Shown: positions 26,051 through 35,042 of the stretch, one piece after another
How positions within the stretch are numbered: the stretch's first letter is position 1
How the letters are laid out: every line of letters starts with the position of its first letter
Assembly: GCA_963759155.1 (NCBI GenBank)
Contig: CAVWXX010000015.1
Coordinates: forward strand, 186,001-250,000
Direction: 5' to 3'
Length of the DNA stretch: 64,000 nucleotides
Source of the DNA: SZUA-36 sp963759155
Lineage (GTDB): Bacteria > Pseudomonadota > Gammaproteobacteria > Xanthomonadales > SZUA-36
Notes under the pieces: generated by a model
What the model was told of the DNA's origin: nothing
Database searches by the model: none
The model's input: the letters and a program-made list of their open reading frames with translations, nothing else
Translations under genes and position numbers: made by a program

Positions 26051-26104
26051 AGTCCCCATCCCTTTTCTCATATGCACAGTTTCACTATAGCGCGTTTTAT
26101 ACCA

Positions 26105-26905
26105 CTAGTGTATGCCATTTCCCACTCGCGAGAAATCGGCACAGCCTTTTTCGAAATCAAAATTGAGCCAGATACCTACCGCACGACCCAAAACATTCTC
26201 CTCGGGTACAAAACCCCACTCACGACTATCATTGCTGCGATCGCGGTTATCACCCATCATAAAATAATGACCTTCCGGCACGACCCACTGGCCGTTTCTG
26301 GCGCCGCTACGATCATGAATCAGTATATTATGATTCGCATCACCCAACTCTTCCCAGAACAGCGACGCATCAACCGCAGGTGTCGTACATTTAACATTAT
26401 CGCTTCCAAAACGACCAGCTGCTTTCTCTTTGACTTCTTCGCCGTTGATAAATAACCGCTTATCACGATAGACGATCGTGTCACCCGGCAGACCAACCGC
26501 ACGTTTGATGAAATTCACACTGGGGTCTTTCGGGTAGCGGAATACAACCACGTCACCACGTTTGGGCTCGCCGATGTCGATAATCTTCTTGTTCAGCACC
26601 GGCAGGCGGATACCGTATGAAAACTTGTTCACCACGATAAAATCACCAACCAGCAAGGTCGGTATCATTGACCCGGACGGAATTTTGAACGGCTCAAACA
26701 GGAAAGAGCGGAACACCAACACGATAAGAAGGACAGGAAACAGTGATCGGGCATACTCGACCATCACCGGTTCACGCGGCGGCTCAATGCTTGTTTGAAC
26801 CGAACGATCCATACGTCGTTGTTTGAACAGAAGGCTATCCACCAGCCAGATTATTCCGGAAAGTGAAGTCAACACCACCAGCACCAATGCAAAATCAATA
26901 TTCAT
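26105..26905 (-). CDS. lepB: Signal peptidase I
   Basis: LepB cleaves signal peptides from exported proteins at the periplasmic face of the inner membrane. Two N-terminal transmembrane segments (about residues 4-24 and 54-70) precede the catalytic domain. The nucleophile is Ser79 in PSGSM and the general base Lys134 in FIKRAVGLPGD, spaced as in E. coli (S90/K145). The later box GDNRDRSNDSREWGFV is present. ATG 26905 (266 residues) is chosen because AGGA stands at good distance; the frame extends eight residues further upstream. It is downstream of lepA. Confidence 0.97.
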   Translation of the reverse strand: MNIDFALVLVVLTSLSGIIWLVDSLLFKQRRMDRSVQTSIEPPREPVMVEYARSLFPVLLIVLVFRSFLFEPFKIPSGSMIPTLLVGDFIVVNKFSYGIRLPVLNKKIIDIGEPKRGDVVVFRYPKDPSVNFIKRAVGLPGDTIVYRDKRLFINGEEVKEKAAGRFGSDNVKCTTPAVDASLFWEELGDANHNILIHDRSGARNGQWVVPEGHYFMMGDNRDRSNDSREWGFVPEENVLGRAVGIWLNFDFEKGCADFSRVGNGIH

Positions 26906-26944
26906 TCTATCTTCCTGTTTTGGACTCACCCACTACGGGCTATC

Positions 26945-28747
26945 CTATTTTTTAGAATCCTGCTGCAAAACTGCCAGAAATGCTTCCTGGGGTATTTCAA
27001 CACTGCCGACCTGCTTCATACGCTTTTTACCGGCTTTTTGTTTCTCAAGCAACTTGCGCTTACGTGAGGCGTCTCCACCATAACATTTTGCCGTCACGTT
27101 CTTTCGTAAAGCCTTGACCGTTGTGCGCGCGATAATCTGTGCGCCGACGGATGCCTGGATCGCCACATCAAACATCTGCCGTGGAATCAGCTCCTTCATA
27201 TTGACAGCCAGTTCACGGCCACGACGCTGCGCCTGATCACGGTGCATGATAAGTGACAATGCGTCCACCCTTTCGCCGTTAATCAGAACATCAACCCGCA
27301 CAAAAGGCCCTGCGGTGAAGCGTAAGAAATGATAATCAAAGGATGCGTAACCACGACTGACCGACTTCAAGCGGTCAAAAAAGTCCAGCACGACCTCTGA
27401 CAATGGCAGTTCATATTGGATCGAAACCTGCCCGCCAAGGTACTGTATGCTTATCTGCCTGCCACGTTTTTCCTCGCACAGACCAATAACAGAGCCAACA
27501 TAGGTCTGGGGAACCAGGATATCTGCCTGGATGATGGGCTCACGTATTTCAACGATTTTGTTGACCGGCGGCAGCTTGGCGGGATTCTCGAGGGTCAGTA
27601 TTTCACCGTCGGTCTGTTCCACTTCATAGATAACCGTTGGTGCGGTGGTAATCAGGTCAACGTCGTATTCACGCTCCAGTCGTTCCTGCACGATATCCAT
27701 GTGCAACAGGCCGAGAAAACCGCAGCGAAAACCAAAACCCAGTGCTTCAGAGGTTTCAGCCTCAAAGCTCAGGGCCGCATCATTCAACTGCAACCTTTCA
27801 AGTGCCTCGCGCAGGTCCGGGTAGTCATCGGCATCGGTGGGAAACAGGCCGGCAAAAACCCTGGGTTGCATCCGGGCAAACCCCGGCAAGGGCTCACCTG
27901 CAGGTGATTTTGCGGTTGTAATCGTGTCACCTACCGGCGCGCCATGAATATCCTTGATACTGGCAACCAGGAAACCCACCTCGCCTGCGGAAAGCTCATC
28001 CCGGACTTCGCGTTTAGGGGTAAACACACCTAACTGATCCACCAGGTGCTCATTCCCGGAAGCCATTAATTTAATTTTGTCACGCTTGCGCACGACACCA
28101 TCAACCACCCTGATCAAAGAAACAACACCGAGATAGTTATCAAACCAGGAATCGATAATCAGGGCTTTAAGCGGTGCATCCGGATCACCGTTCGGCTTTG
28201 GTACGTCACGCACCAGGCGCTCCAATACCTCTAAAACGCCAAGACCGGTCTTGGCGCTGACATCCAGGGCATTGGTTGCCTCGATGCCAATAATATCTTC
28301 AATTTCCTGTTTGACGCGCTCGGGATCTGCCGATGGCAGATCAATCTTGTTCAATACCGGAATGACCTCCAGACCAAGTTCGACCGCGGTGTAACAATTT
28401 GCGACACTTTGCGCTTCTACGCCCTGGGCCGCGTCAACAACCAGCAAAGCACCTTCACAGGCTGCCAGCGAACGAGAAACCTCATAGGAAAAATCAACGT
28501 GGCCCGGGGTGTCAATAAAATTCAAATGGTAGACCTGGCCGTCTTTCGACTTGTAGTCCAGGGTGACGCTCTGCGCCTTGATGGTGATGCCGCGCTCTCT
28601 CTCAATATCCATGGTATCAAGCACTTGTGCAGACATTTCACGTTCACTCAAGGCCCCGCACAACTGGATAAAACGATCTGCCAGTGTCGATTTACCATGG
28701 TCTACATGGGCAATGATCGAAAAATTTCGGATGTAGTTTTGATCCAT
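26945..28747 (-). CDS. lepA: Elongation factor 4 (LepA)
   Basis: LepA is a ribosome-associated GTPase that affects elongation and initiation under stress. The 600 residues match the family length. They show AHVDHGKSTLADR (G1), RERGITIKAQSV (switch), DTPGHVDFS (G3), NKIDLPSA (G4) and the LepA-specific C-terminal domain with AKCYGGDASRKRKLLEKQKAGKKRMK. It is the first gene of the lepA-lepB-DUF4845-rnc run, separated from mucD by a 118-bp gap with a hairpin. Confidence 0.98.
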   Translation of the reverse strand: MDQNYIRNFSIIAHVDHGKSTLADRFIQLCGALSEREMSAQVLDTMDIERERGITIKAQSVTLDYKSKDGQVYHLNFIDTPGHVDFSYEVSRSLAACEGALLVVDAAQGVEAQSVANCYTAVELGLEVIPVLNKIDLPSADPERVKQEIEDIIGIEATNALDVSAKTGLGVLEVLERLVRDVPKPNGDPDAPLKALIIDSWFDNYLGVVSLIRVVDGVVRKRDKIKLMASGNEHLVDQLGVFTPKREVRDELSAGEVGFLVASIKDIHGAPVGDTITTAKSPAGEPLPGFARMQPRVFAGLFPTDADDYPDLREALERLQLNDAALSFEAETSEALGFGFRCGFLGLLHMDIVQERLEREYDVDLITTAPTVIYEVEQTDGEILTLENPAKLPPVNKIVEIREPIIQADILVPQTYVGSVIGLCEEKRGRQISIQYLGGQVSIQYELPLSEVVLDFFDRLKSVSRGYASFDYHFLRFTAGPFVRVDVLINGERVDALSLIMHRDQAQRRGRELAVNMKELIPRQMFDVAIQASVGAQIIARTTVKALRKNVTAKCYGGDASRKRKLLEKQKAGKKRMKQVGSVEIPQEAFLAVLQQDSKK

Positions 28748-28798
28748 ATAATGCTTCAGTTGTGAGTCTTCATTGATGATTCAAGTGCCTGATAGACA

Positions 28799-28830
28799 GA
28801 GGCCATTCGCTGTAAACAACGAACGGCCTC
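28799..28830 (-). terminator. Inverted repeat between mucD and lepA
   Basis: GAGGCCATTCG (28799-28809) and CGAACGGCCTC (28820-28830) pair with one G:T or mismatch position around a 10-nt loop. It lies downstream of mucD on the minus strand and could separate the sigma-E operon from lepA. No T-tract follows on the minus side, so the terminator role is uncertain. Confidence 0.4.
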
Positions 28831-28865
28831 CTTGTTTCCAACCCCTGATTATAACTGACTAAACG

Positions 28866-30314
28866 TTAACCCTCATCTTTATCGCGCGGTGTGTAGGCAA
28901 TAAAACTGGCGGTTCCATTACGCCATACACGCAGTGCCACCGCACGGTCAGGTTCTATGTCGTCCACCAGTTTCTCAAAACCATCCAGATCTTCCACCGT
29001 CTGATTATTGATCATCAGGATCACATCACCCGGTCTGAGGCCGGCACGCCACGCGTCATCACTTTCAATCTCGGCAATAACAACCCCGCCCTCAGGATCA
29101 CCGAGTTCGCGACGACGGTCGCTGTTGATATTTTCCACCACCAGCCCGAGAACATTTTCGGCCTTCTGCGTGCTTCCGTTGTCAGCCAATGTAGTAGAGC
29201 TTTCGCCGTCCAGCGCGTCCAGCGTGACATCAAAGGTCTTTTCTTTACCTTCACGACTCACCCTGACACTGGCTTTGGTACCTGGTGGGTTGGCCCCGAC
29301 CAGAGGCGGCAAATCATTCCAGGTTTCAACCGGCGCATCGTTGAATGAAAGAATCACATCGCCGGGTTTGATGCCGGCACGATCGGCAGAACCGTCCTCG
29401 GTAACATCATTGACCAGTGCACCAACCGGACGATCAAGCCCGAGAGCCTCGGCCATCTCGCGCGTCACGGCGCCCACAATGACACCCAGCAGACCACGTT
29501 CAACCTTGCCTGTCTCGCGTAATTGTCTTGCCGTACTTATCGCTACTTCGACCGGAATTGAAAATGACAAGCCGATGTAGCCACCGCTGGAACTGAGTAT
29601 CCATGAATTGATACCGATGACTTCACCATCCATATTCAGCAGTGGTCCACCCGAGTTACCACGATTGATGGCGACATCTGTCTGGATAAAAGGAACATAT
29701 TGTTGTGCGCGGTTGGTCCTGCCCTTGGCACTGACGATACCGGCCGTCACGCTTTGTTCAAAGTTAAATGGTGAACCGATAGCTGCTACCCATTCGCCTG
29801 CCTTGACAGACTCCGACTCACCCAGACGCAAAAACGGCAAGTCCTTTTCTGACTCGATCTTCAGAACGGCTATGTCACTCGCTTCGTCAGAACCAATCAA
29901 CTCGGCTTCAAACTCATGACGATCCGCCATTCGGATAATGATTTCATCGGCCCCATCGATGACGTGATGATTGGTTAAAATATAACCTTCCTTGTCATAG
30001 AGGAAGCCCGAACCGGCACCCATGCGATCCGGTTCTCCACCACGAGGATCATTGGGCACATTAAAATAGCGTCTGAAAAACTCGGGAATTTCAGGATGGC
30101 CCTCACCCGGTTCACCTCGCGGCATTCCATCGGAGTCCGCTCCATTTTGTCCGCGTGAACCAAACTTGGTTACCCGGATGTTTACAACCGCAGGAGCGGT
30201 CTTTTCCACCAACTCGGTAAAATCGGGCAAGCCGGTTACTTTCGCAGCGACCGGCAAAGTCAGAAAGAGCATTAACAGCACCGCAAACTGTAAGGTAACT
30301 TTTTGTTTCATCAT
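28866..30314 (-). CDS. mucD: Periplasmic serine protease/chaperone of the DegP-MucD family
   Basis: This 482-residue protein has a signal peptide, a trypsin-like domain and two PDZ domains (about 265-365 and 385-475). The catalytic triad is His117 (LTNHHVIDGA), Asp147 (ASDIAVLKI) and Ser221 (NRGNSGGPLL). It degrades or refolds damaged envelope proteins. A family-typical acidic/Gly-rich insert sits before the protease domain, around residues 55-75. AGGAG precedes the ATG pair at 30314. It closes the rpoE-rseA-rseB-rseC operon, the Pseudomonas algU-mucABCD arrangement, which is why I use mucD rather than degP or degQ. Confidence 0.95.
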   Translation of the reverse strand: MMKQKVTLQFAVLLMLFLTLPVAAKVTGLPDFTELVEKTAPAVVNIRVTKFGSRGQNGADSDGMPRGEPGEGHPEIPEFFRRYFNVPNDPRGGEPDRMGAGSGFLYDKEGYILTNHHVIDGADEIIIRMADRHEFEAELIGSDEASDIAVLKIESEKDLPFLRLGESESVKAGEWVAAIGSPFNFEQSVTAGIVSAKGRTNRAQQYVPFIQTDVAINRGNSGGPLLNMDGEVIGINSWILSSSGGYIGLSFSIPVEVAISTARQLRETGKVERGLLGVIVGAVTREMAEALGLDRPVGALVNDVTEDGSADRAGIKPGDVILSFNDAPVETWNDLPPLVGANPPGTKASVRVSREGKEKTFDVTLDALDGESSTTLADNGSTQKAENVLGLVVENINSDRRRELGDPEGGVVIAEIESDDAWRAGLRPGDVILMINNQTVEDLDGFEKLVDDIEPDRAVALRVWRNGTASFIAYTPRDKDEG

Positions 30315-30346
30315 TTCACTCCTGGATCAATATCTATTAATTCGGT

Positions 30347-30850
30347 CTAAAGGTGTTCTGGTTTATTCACACTGCTTTTACACATATTGGGCTTGTTCGA
30401 GGAAAGGCAAACCGCTATATCCATCGACTCGAAAATCGTTTTGGCCGGGTTTCGATGCCTGAAAAAACTCATGCATAACCAGGCGAACAAAACACCCCCT
30501 GTGAGCGTCACTACATCTATCATCAGCCGGCTGAATCCTAGCGACTGCCCGAGGCTATGACCGGCAAACGCCCCTGCAAGCGCGGCCAGCAATGGCCAGC
30601 CATAGGAAGCAAAGACCATTTTCATATACACCCGCTCCGGGAAAGACAGGGTCAGCATCTGTCCCGTTTCTATCTTCATGTCGTCTCTCGCCAGTTCTAA
30701 AATAACCGGCTTGTTACGTATTAACCTGGCGAAAAGACCCGCACCACATCCTTTTCCGTTATCGCAGGCCGAGCAACCGGAGCGAGCACCCATACGCACC
30801 CAGAAGCGCTCGCCGTCACAACGCAAAACCTGCACGTTTTGTTCAATCAT
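30347..30850 (-). CDS. rseC: SoxR-reducing/RseC-MucC family membrane protein
   Basis: This 167-residue inner-membrane protein begins with a cytosolic region holding Cys26-x2-Cys29-x5-Cys35, the RseC cysteine cluster (SGCSACDNGKGCG). Two adjacent transmembrane helices follow at about 88-105 and 112-132. In relatives RseC modulates sigma-E activity and is part of the SoxR-reducing system. Position between rseB and mucD supports the call. The C-terminal tail is short and not conserved. Confidence 0.92.
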   Translation of the reverse strand: MIEQNVQVLRCDGERFWVRMGARSGCSACDNGKGCGAGLFARLIRNKPVILELARDDMKIETGQMLTLSFPERVYMKMVFASYGWPLLAALAGAFAGHSLGQSLGFSRLMIDVVTLTGGVLFAWLCMSFFRHRNPAKTIFESMDIAVCLSSNKPNMCKSSVNKPEHL

Positions 30851-30868
30851 GACAGTGACATGAACCCG

Positions 30869-31849
30869 TTAATCGGAAGAGACGGAAAGTGCCATTTCTT
30901 TAGCGATCGCTCTGACGGTTCTGGGCGGAACCTCACCAATAACCGTGATCTGCAGATCACCCTGCTTACGCGTGTAGGCATTGGTGGTTCCCAACTGGCT
31001 AATCCCCGTCTTGACTGTAGCTTCAATACCTTGTTGCTCAACATACACGGATACCGCAGCCAGGCCATCGCTGTAAACCATATGTTCGTAGACACCTTCA
31101 GCACCACTCTTGTGACTGTTTGATGTCAACTTGAAACCCGGTGGTAAATTGGCTGGCTGCCAGCGGGGACTTGAACGTGTAACCACGGTGTTTTGCAAAC
31201 TGTAGGTTTTCATTTCAACAAAATCTTCAGCGCTTGCCTCTGACTCAAGCTCGCTTGTGTCAACGGCAGAACCTATTGCAAAGTCCGTGAACATCAATTT
31301 GGCGATAGGCTTATGCCCAACATCAAACAGCACCCATTGCAATAACAGGCCGGTTTGCTCTTCCAGCCAAAAATCGTAACCGTATCGGTAATTATCCTTG
31401 GGGGATATCGTTACGCGCCGGGCCGTATGACCCGCAATCCGCGCCTCGCGACCGAATTCAAGCCGGTAACCGCTGCTGTCACCGTCAAAAACCGATAAAG
31501 GCAGCTCTGGAAAATAGGAACTGGCGACAACCTGGTCTTCAACGACGGACGACGAATCCTGCAGTACGCAACGTACCCCTTTCCTGTCGCGAATGACTTC
31601 CCGGTGGGGACCACTGGTGGAGTACAAACGCTCACGCACACCAGTTTCGTCGGTCACGTGGGTAATCCGCATGGTTTCAACCACGCCACCTCGAACGTAC
31701 ACGAAGGTTCCCTGGTAACTCATCTGGCTCATGGCCGTGGTCATTCGTTCCAGCCACTCACGTGCAGCGTCGGGCTGGTTACCCAGGACACTTGAACTGA
31801 CGCTGATCGAAATCAGGAGCAACAGGGTTTTGCAGGGCAAAACTCTCAT
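30869..31849 (-). CDS. rseB: Sigma-E regulatory protein RseB/MucB
   Basis: RseB is a periplasmic protein that protects the anti-sigma factor from DegS-type proteolysis and senses lipopolysaccharide or lipoprotein stress. A signal peptide is visible at the N-terminus. The mature protein has the LolA-like MucB/RseB N-terminal domain (ERMTTAMSQMSYQGTFVYVRGG) and the smaller C-terminal domain (PPGFKLTSNSHK... MVYSDGLAAVSVYVE). ATG 31849 overlaps the rseA stop by one base (TGATG) and is preferred to TTG 31852. Its length is 326 residues. Confidence 0.95.
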   Translation of the reverse strand: MRVLPCKTLLLLISISVSSSVLGNQPDAAREWLERMTTAMSQMSYQGTFVYVRGGVVETMRITHVTDETGVRERLYSTSGPHREVIRDRKGVRCVLQDSSSVVEDQVVASSYFPELPLSVFDGDSSGYRLEFGREARIAGHTARRVTISPKDNYRYGYDFWLEEQTGLLLQWVLFDVGHKPIAKLMFTDFAIGSAVDTSELESEASAEDFVEMKTYSLQNTVVTRSSPRWQPANLPPGFKLTSNSHKSGAEGVYEHMVYSDGLAAVSVYVEQQGIEATVKTGISQLGTTNAYTRKQGDLQITVIGEVPPRTVRAIAKEMALSVSSD

Positions 31850-32475
31850 CAATCTTCAGCGGTTTCCAGTTCGGGTTTGGATTCGACAGATTCGGTCTTG
31901 TCTTCTACTGCAGTAACGGGGCTGGCAACAATAGGTACAAAGGATACAAAACCCTGTCTACCGGCTGTTCTTGCCATCTGGTTGTGACGCAGCAGGTAGG
32001 CGTTTAAACGGTTTGAACTGCCTGTTTCTGATGGTGCGAAGCTCGCTGCCTGTGAAACCGGTGAACCGGCCAGCGTATTCGGACTGACAAACGGCTGGCT
32101 CGCCGGTACGAGTGCAGTGGCATCAACTTCTCCCGGTGTTTGACCCGGTTGTGGCGCAGTGACCACGATAGCCATCATTGCAACACTGGCAGCAATTGCC
32201 AGGCCGGATACAGGTTTCAGCCAACGATTATTACGCCATGTTGATACGGTGGGTACTTCTTCCGCATCCAGGCTCGGGCTCATTCTGATACTGAGGCCGG
32301 TGACCACTTGCTTGCTACCGGGTTGACGGATGCAATCGCGTATCAGGTGATAACGCTCCCATTTTTCGCAGGTTTCGTCATCAGAAAATAACCTGCGTGT
32401 CAGGAATGAACCTGCATCACGTGAAAGTTCACCATCCATTAAGCTGGAAAGATGCTCTAAAGATTCCTTACTCAT
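31849..32475 (-). CDS. rseA: Sigma-E anti-sigma factor RseA/MucA
   Basis: RseA holds sigma-E inactive at the inner membrane until stepwise proteolysis frees it. The 208 residues have the conserved N-terminal sigma-binding domain (ESLEHLSSLMDGELSRDAGSFLTRRL...CEKWERYHLIRDCI) and a transmembrane helix around 90-108 (LAIAASVAMMAIVV). The periplasmic part is Ala/Ser/Pro-rich. It follows rpoE by 44 bp and overlaps rseB. The periplasmic C-terminus ends in a long acidic stretch (KTESVESKPELETAED), so a DegS-type C-terminal PDZ signal is not obvious. Confidence 0.95.
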   Translation of the reverse strand: MSKESLEHLSSLMDGELSRDAGSFLTRRLFSDDETCEKWERYHLIRDCIRQPGSKQVVTGLSIRMSPSLDAEEVPTVSTWRNNRWLKPVSGLAIAASVAMMAIVVTAPQPGQTPGEVDATALVPASQPFVSPNTLAGSPVSQAASFAPSETGSSNRLNAYLLRHNQMARTAGRQGFVSFVPIVASPVTAVEDKTESVESKPELETAED

Positions 32476-32519
32476 TTCGTCTGTTACCTGTGCCGGACAT
32501 CTGCTTTAGATATCACTTA

Positions 32520-33116
32520 TTATTCCCCGTCGTTACTGTGACCACCGAGAAGGGGTTTTAGTTTCTCATCAATTGCTTCACGCGCACGAAATATCCGCGA
32601 ACGAACAGTGCCGATCGGACATTCCATGGTAACCGCGATTTCTTCGTAGCTCATACCATCCATCTCACGAAGCATGATGGCAGTACGTAAATCTTCCGGA
32701 AGCTTTGCAATGGTGTCGAACACCGTGCGCTCAATCTCTTCCCGTAACAATTCACTCTCAGGTGTACTGGTTTCTCTCAGACGGCTACTGATGGCGTATT
32801 GCTCAGCATCCGTTGCGTCAATGTCACTACTCGGCGGGCGCCGGTTTTTTGCAACGATCCAGTTCTTGGCCGTATTGATTGCGATCCGGTACAACCAGGT
32901 ATAAAAGGCGCTATCACCACGAAACCGCTTGATTGCACGGTAGGCCTTGATAAATGCTTCCTGGGCGACGTCCTGTGCCTCGGCGTGGTCGGACACATAA
33001 CGTGAAACGAGGCTGACAATACGGTGCTGATATTTCTGTATTAACAGGTCAAAGGCGCGCTTGTCGCCCTTCTGTACCCGTTCTACCAGCAATTGATCGA
33101 CCTTGGCTTCACTCAC
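32520..33116 (-). CDS. rpoE: RNA polymerase sigma factor sigma-E (AlgU/RpoE)
   Basis: This ECF sigma factor drives envelope-stress genes. Region 2 (VSRYVSDHAEAQDVAQEAFIKAYRAIKRFRGDSAFYTWLYRIAINTAKN) and region 4 (MSYEEIAVTMECPIGTVRSRIFRAREAID) are nearly textbook. The open frame extends to 33287, but family members start at the equivalent of VSEAKVDQLLVERVQKGD. I therefore choose GTG 33116 (198 residues), with AGGG a few bases upstream. The extra 57 codons would add a sequence unlike sigma factors. It heads the rseA-rseB-rseC-mucD operon. Confidence 0.96.
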   Translation of the reverse strand: MSEAKVDQLLVERVQKGDKRAFDLLIQKYQHRIVSLVSRYVSDHAEAQDVAQEAFIKAYRAIKRFRGDSAFYTWLYRIAINTAKNWIVAKNRRPPSSDIDATDAEQYAISSRLRETSTPESELLREEIERTVFDTIAKLPEDLRTAIMLREMDGMSYEEIAVTMECPIGTVRSRIFRAREAIDEKLKPLLGGHSNDGE

Positions 33117-33501
33117 CGCGCCCTGCACTCCACATGTTTGCACCGGTCCAACACCAATTGGTTTTACCAGTGATGAATCCGCAGGTATTTTACCCGAACT
33201 GACTATTTTAACCGCCTGAATCGTTTTCACACGCCCTTCCCCTCTAACCTTGAGCATAGCATGATTAAATTCAATCCTGATTTGCAAAATTCACTGCGTG
33301 CTATGACATGTACTTCAGGCCGTGGTTCCCGCCCGTGTGAAAAATATGTACTGCATGAGCCAAACGGACCGGTGTGACGATCTGCTATATGCATCGCCAC
33401 CGTCGCAATGCGATAATACGGGGTTCAATCTTGATTAATTTGTAAACTGGAGCAAACCTGATGGCGAGCACCGGTTTAACACAAAAAAGGCAGGCAACAA
33501 T
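33117..33501. other. Divergent intergenic region between rpoE and the ALDH7 gene
   Basis: About 385 bp separate the preferred rpoE start from the aldehyde dehydrogenase gene. It contains the candidate sigma-E promoter at 33302-33329, the unlikely 57-codon upstream extension of rpoE, and a short out-of-frame plus-strand frame (33461 onward) with a GGAG. No RNA gene or repeat was seen. Confidence 0.6.
33302..33329 (-). promoter_or_regulatory. Candidate sigma-E-dependent autoregulatory promoter of rpoE
   Basis: On the minus strand GGAACCA (33329-33323) is followed after exactly 16 bases by TCATA (33306-33302). The E. coli rpoE autoregulatory promoter has GGAACTT, 16 bases, TCTAA. The invariant GGAAC and TC match, while the ends of both boxes differ. 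It stands about 190 bp upstream of the GTG at 33116, consistent with a long leader. Recognised by eye only. Confidence 0.4.
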
Positions 33502-35019
33502 ATGGAATTCCTCAAATCCCTGGGCATCAAAGATCTCAATCCCGGCGCATACCTTGGTAACGGCGAATGGTCCACAACAACCGATGCAGGCATCAAAGAG
33601 TCGATAAACCCTTCAAACGGCGAAGTTATCGCACGTGTCTACGGCGCCTCCGCCGACGACTACGAGAAACTGGTCGAACACTCAAGGGAAGTCTTCAAAG
33701 AGTGGCGCCAGGTTCCCGCACCACAGCGTGGTGATGCTGTCCGTCTTTGCACTGAAGCACTGCGCAAGCACAAGGATGCACTGGGTAGCCTGGTCGCCCT
33801 GGAAATGGGGAAAATCAAATCAGAAGGTGATGGTGAAGTACAGGAAATGATCGACATCGGCGATATGGCAGTCGGTCAGTCGCGCATGCTCTACGGCAAC
33901 ACCATGCATTCTGAACGCCCCCTGCACCGTATGTACGAACAATGGCACCCACTGGGTCCTGTCGGTGTGATTTCTGCGTTTAATTTCCCGGTTGCGGTTT
34001 GGGCCTGGAATGCTTTTATTGCGGCTATCTGTGGTGATACAACCATCTGGAAGCCGGCACATAGCGGCCTTTTGTGTTGTGTAGCGGTGCAGAACATCTG
34101 CAATGCAGCCCTGGAAGAAGGCGGCTACCCGTCCATCTTTCATTGCTTTATGGAAGACGGTCACGACCTGGCCGAGCGCTTTGTCAATGACAAGCGTATC
34201 GAACTGATTTCATTTACAGGCTCCACCAATATCGGCCGGCAGGTAGGTCAGAAAGTCGCTGCCCGCATGGGCCGCAGCATTTTGGAACTGGGCGGCAACA
34301 ATGCCATCATCATGGATGAAACAGCCGATCTTGAGATGTGTATCCCGGGTATCGTCTTCGGCGCCGTCGGTACTGCCGGCCAACGCTGCACCTCCACACG
34401 GCGTCTGATCGTGCACGAATCCATCATGGATCGTGTCACCGATGCGCTGGTCAATGCCTATAAGCAAGTGGTTATCGGCGACCCGTTGGACCCCAAAACG
34501 TTGATGGGGCCTCTGACCGATGAAAAGGCTGTCGGTTATTTTGAAGCAGCTATCGAATCGGCCGTCAACGAGGGTGGCAAGGTTCTGGCCGGTGGTAAAC
34601 GCCTGGACCGCCCCGGCTTCTTTGTTGAACCTACCATTATTCTGGCCAAAAACGAATGGCAGATCGTGCAGGATGAAACCTTCGCCCCCATTCTTTATAT
34701 CATGCCGTTTAGTGATCTTGACGAAGCGATTGCCATGCACAACGCTGTGCCCCAGGGACTGTCATCAGCGATATTTACCATGAATATGCGTAATGCTGAG
34801 CGCTTTTTGTCATCGGTGGGCTCTGACTGTGGTATCGCCAACGTCAATATCGGCACCTCCGGTGCGGAAGTCGGTGGTGCTTTCGGTGGTGAGAAAGAAA
34901 CCGGTGGTGGTCGCGAGTCCGGCTCTGATGTCTGGAAGTACTATATGCGCCGTCAGACCAACACCATTAACTGGGGTACTGATCTGCCGTTGGCGCAGGG
35001 TATCAAGTTTGACCTGTAA
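33502..35019 (+). CDS. amaB: ALDH7-family aldehyde dehydrogenase (aminoadipate-semialdehyde type)
   Basis: This NAD-dependent dehydrogenase of 505 residues resembles antiquitin/ALDH7 throughout. Examples are IPAPQRGD-type VPAPQRGDAV, EQWHPLGPVGVISAFNFPVAVWAWN, ELGGNNAII, the catalytic Cys in GTAGQRCTSTRRL, and the C-terminal GGRESGSDVWKYYMRRQTNTINW. ALDH7 enzymes oxidise alpha-aminoadipic semialdehyde/piperideine-6-carboxylate in lysine (pipecolate) degradation. Glutaryl-CoA dehydrogenase lies 2 kb away, which supports a lysine-related role. ATG 33502 has AGGCAGG-type purines upstream, and no in-frame alternative exists before a stop at 33436. pyrD follows 23 bp later. Confidence 0.92.
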   Translation: MEFLKSLGIKDLNPGAYLGNGEWSTTTDAGIKESINPSNGEVIARVYGASADDYEKLVEHSREVFKEWRQVPAPQRGDAVRLCTEALRKHKDALGSLVALEMGKIKSEGDGEVQEMIDIGDMAVGQSRMLYGNTMHSERPLHRMYEQWHPLGPVGVISAFNFPVAVWAWNAFIAAICGDTTIWKPAHSGLLCCVAVQNICNAALEEGGYPSIFHCFMEDGHDLAERFVNDKRIELISFTGSTNIGRQVGQKVAARMGRSILELGGNNAIIMDETADLEMCIPGIVFGAVGTAGQRCTSTRRLIVHESIMDRVTDALVNAYKQVVIGDPLDPKTLMGPLTDEKAVGYFEAAIESAVNEGGKVLAGGKRLDRPGFFVEPTIILAKNEWQIVQDETFAPILYIMPFSDLDEAIAMHNAVPQGLSSAIFTMNMRNAERFLSSVGSDCGIANVNIGTSGAEVGGAFGGEKETGGGRESGSDVWKYYMRRQTNTINWGTDLPLAQGIKFDL

Positions 35020-35042
35020 TTCTGTATCCAGGTGATTGGCGC

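Noticed and set aside
28748..28865. tRNA or small RNA between mucD and lepA
   Set aside because: Only a simple inverted repeat is present; no cloverleaf or conserved tRNA bases.
33117..33287. N-terminal extension of RpoE
   Set aside because: The 57 extra residues do not resemble any sigma factor region, and family homology begins at the GTG at 33116.
33461..33598. Short plus-strand frame with GGAG upstream, overlapping the start of the ALDH7 gene
   Set aside because: It is about 45 codons long in another frame and has no recognisable features; it could be a leader peptide but nothing beyond the ribosome-like site supports that.
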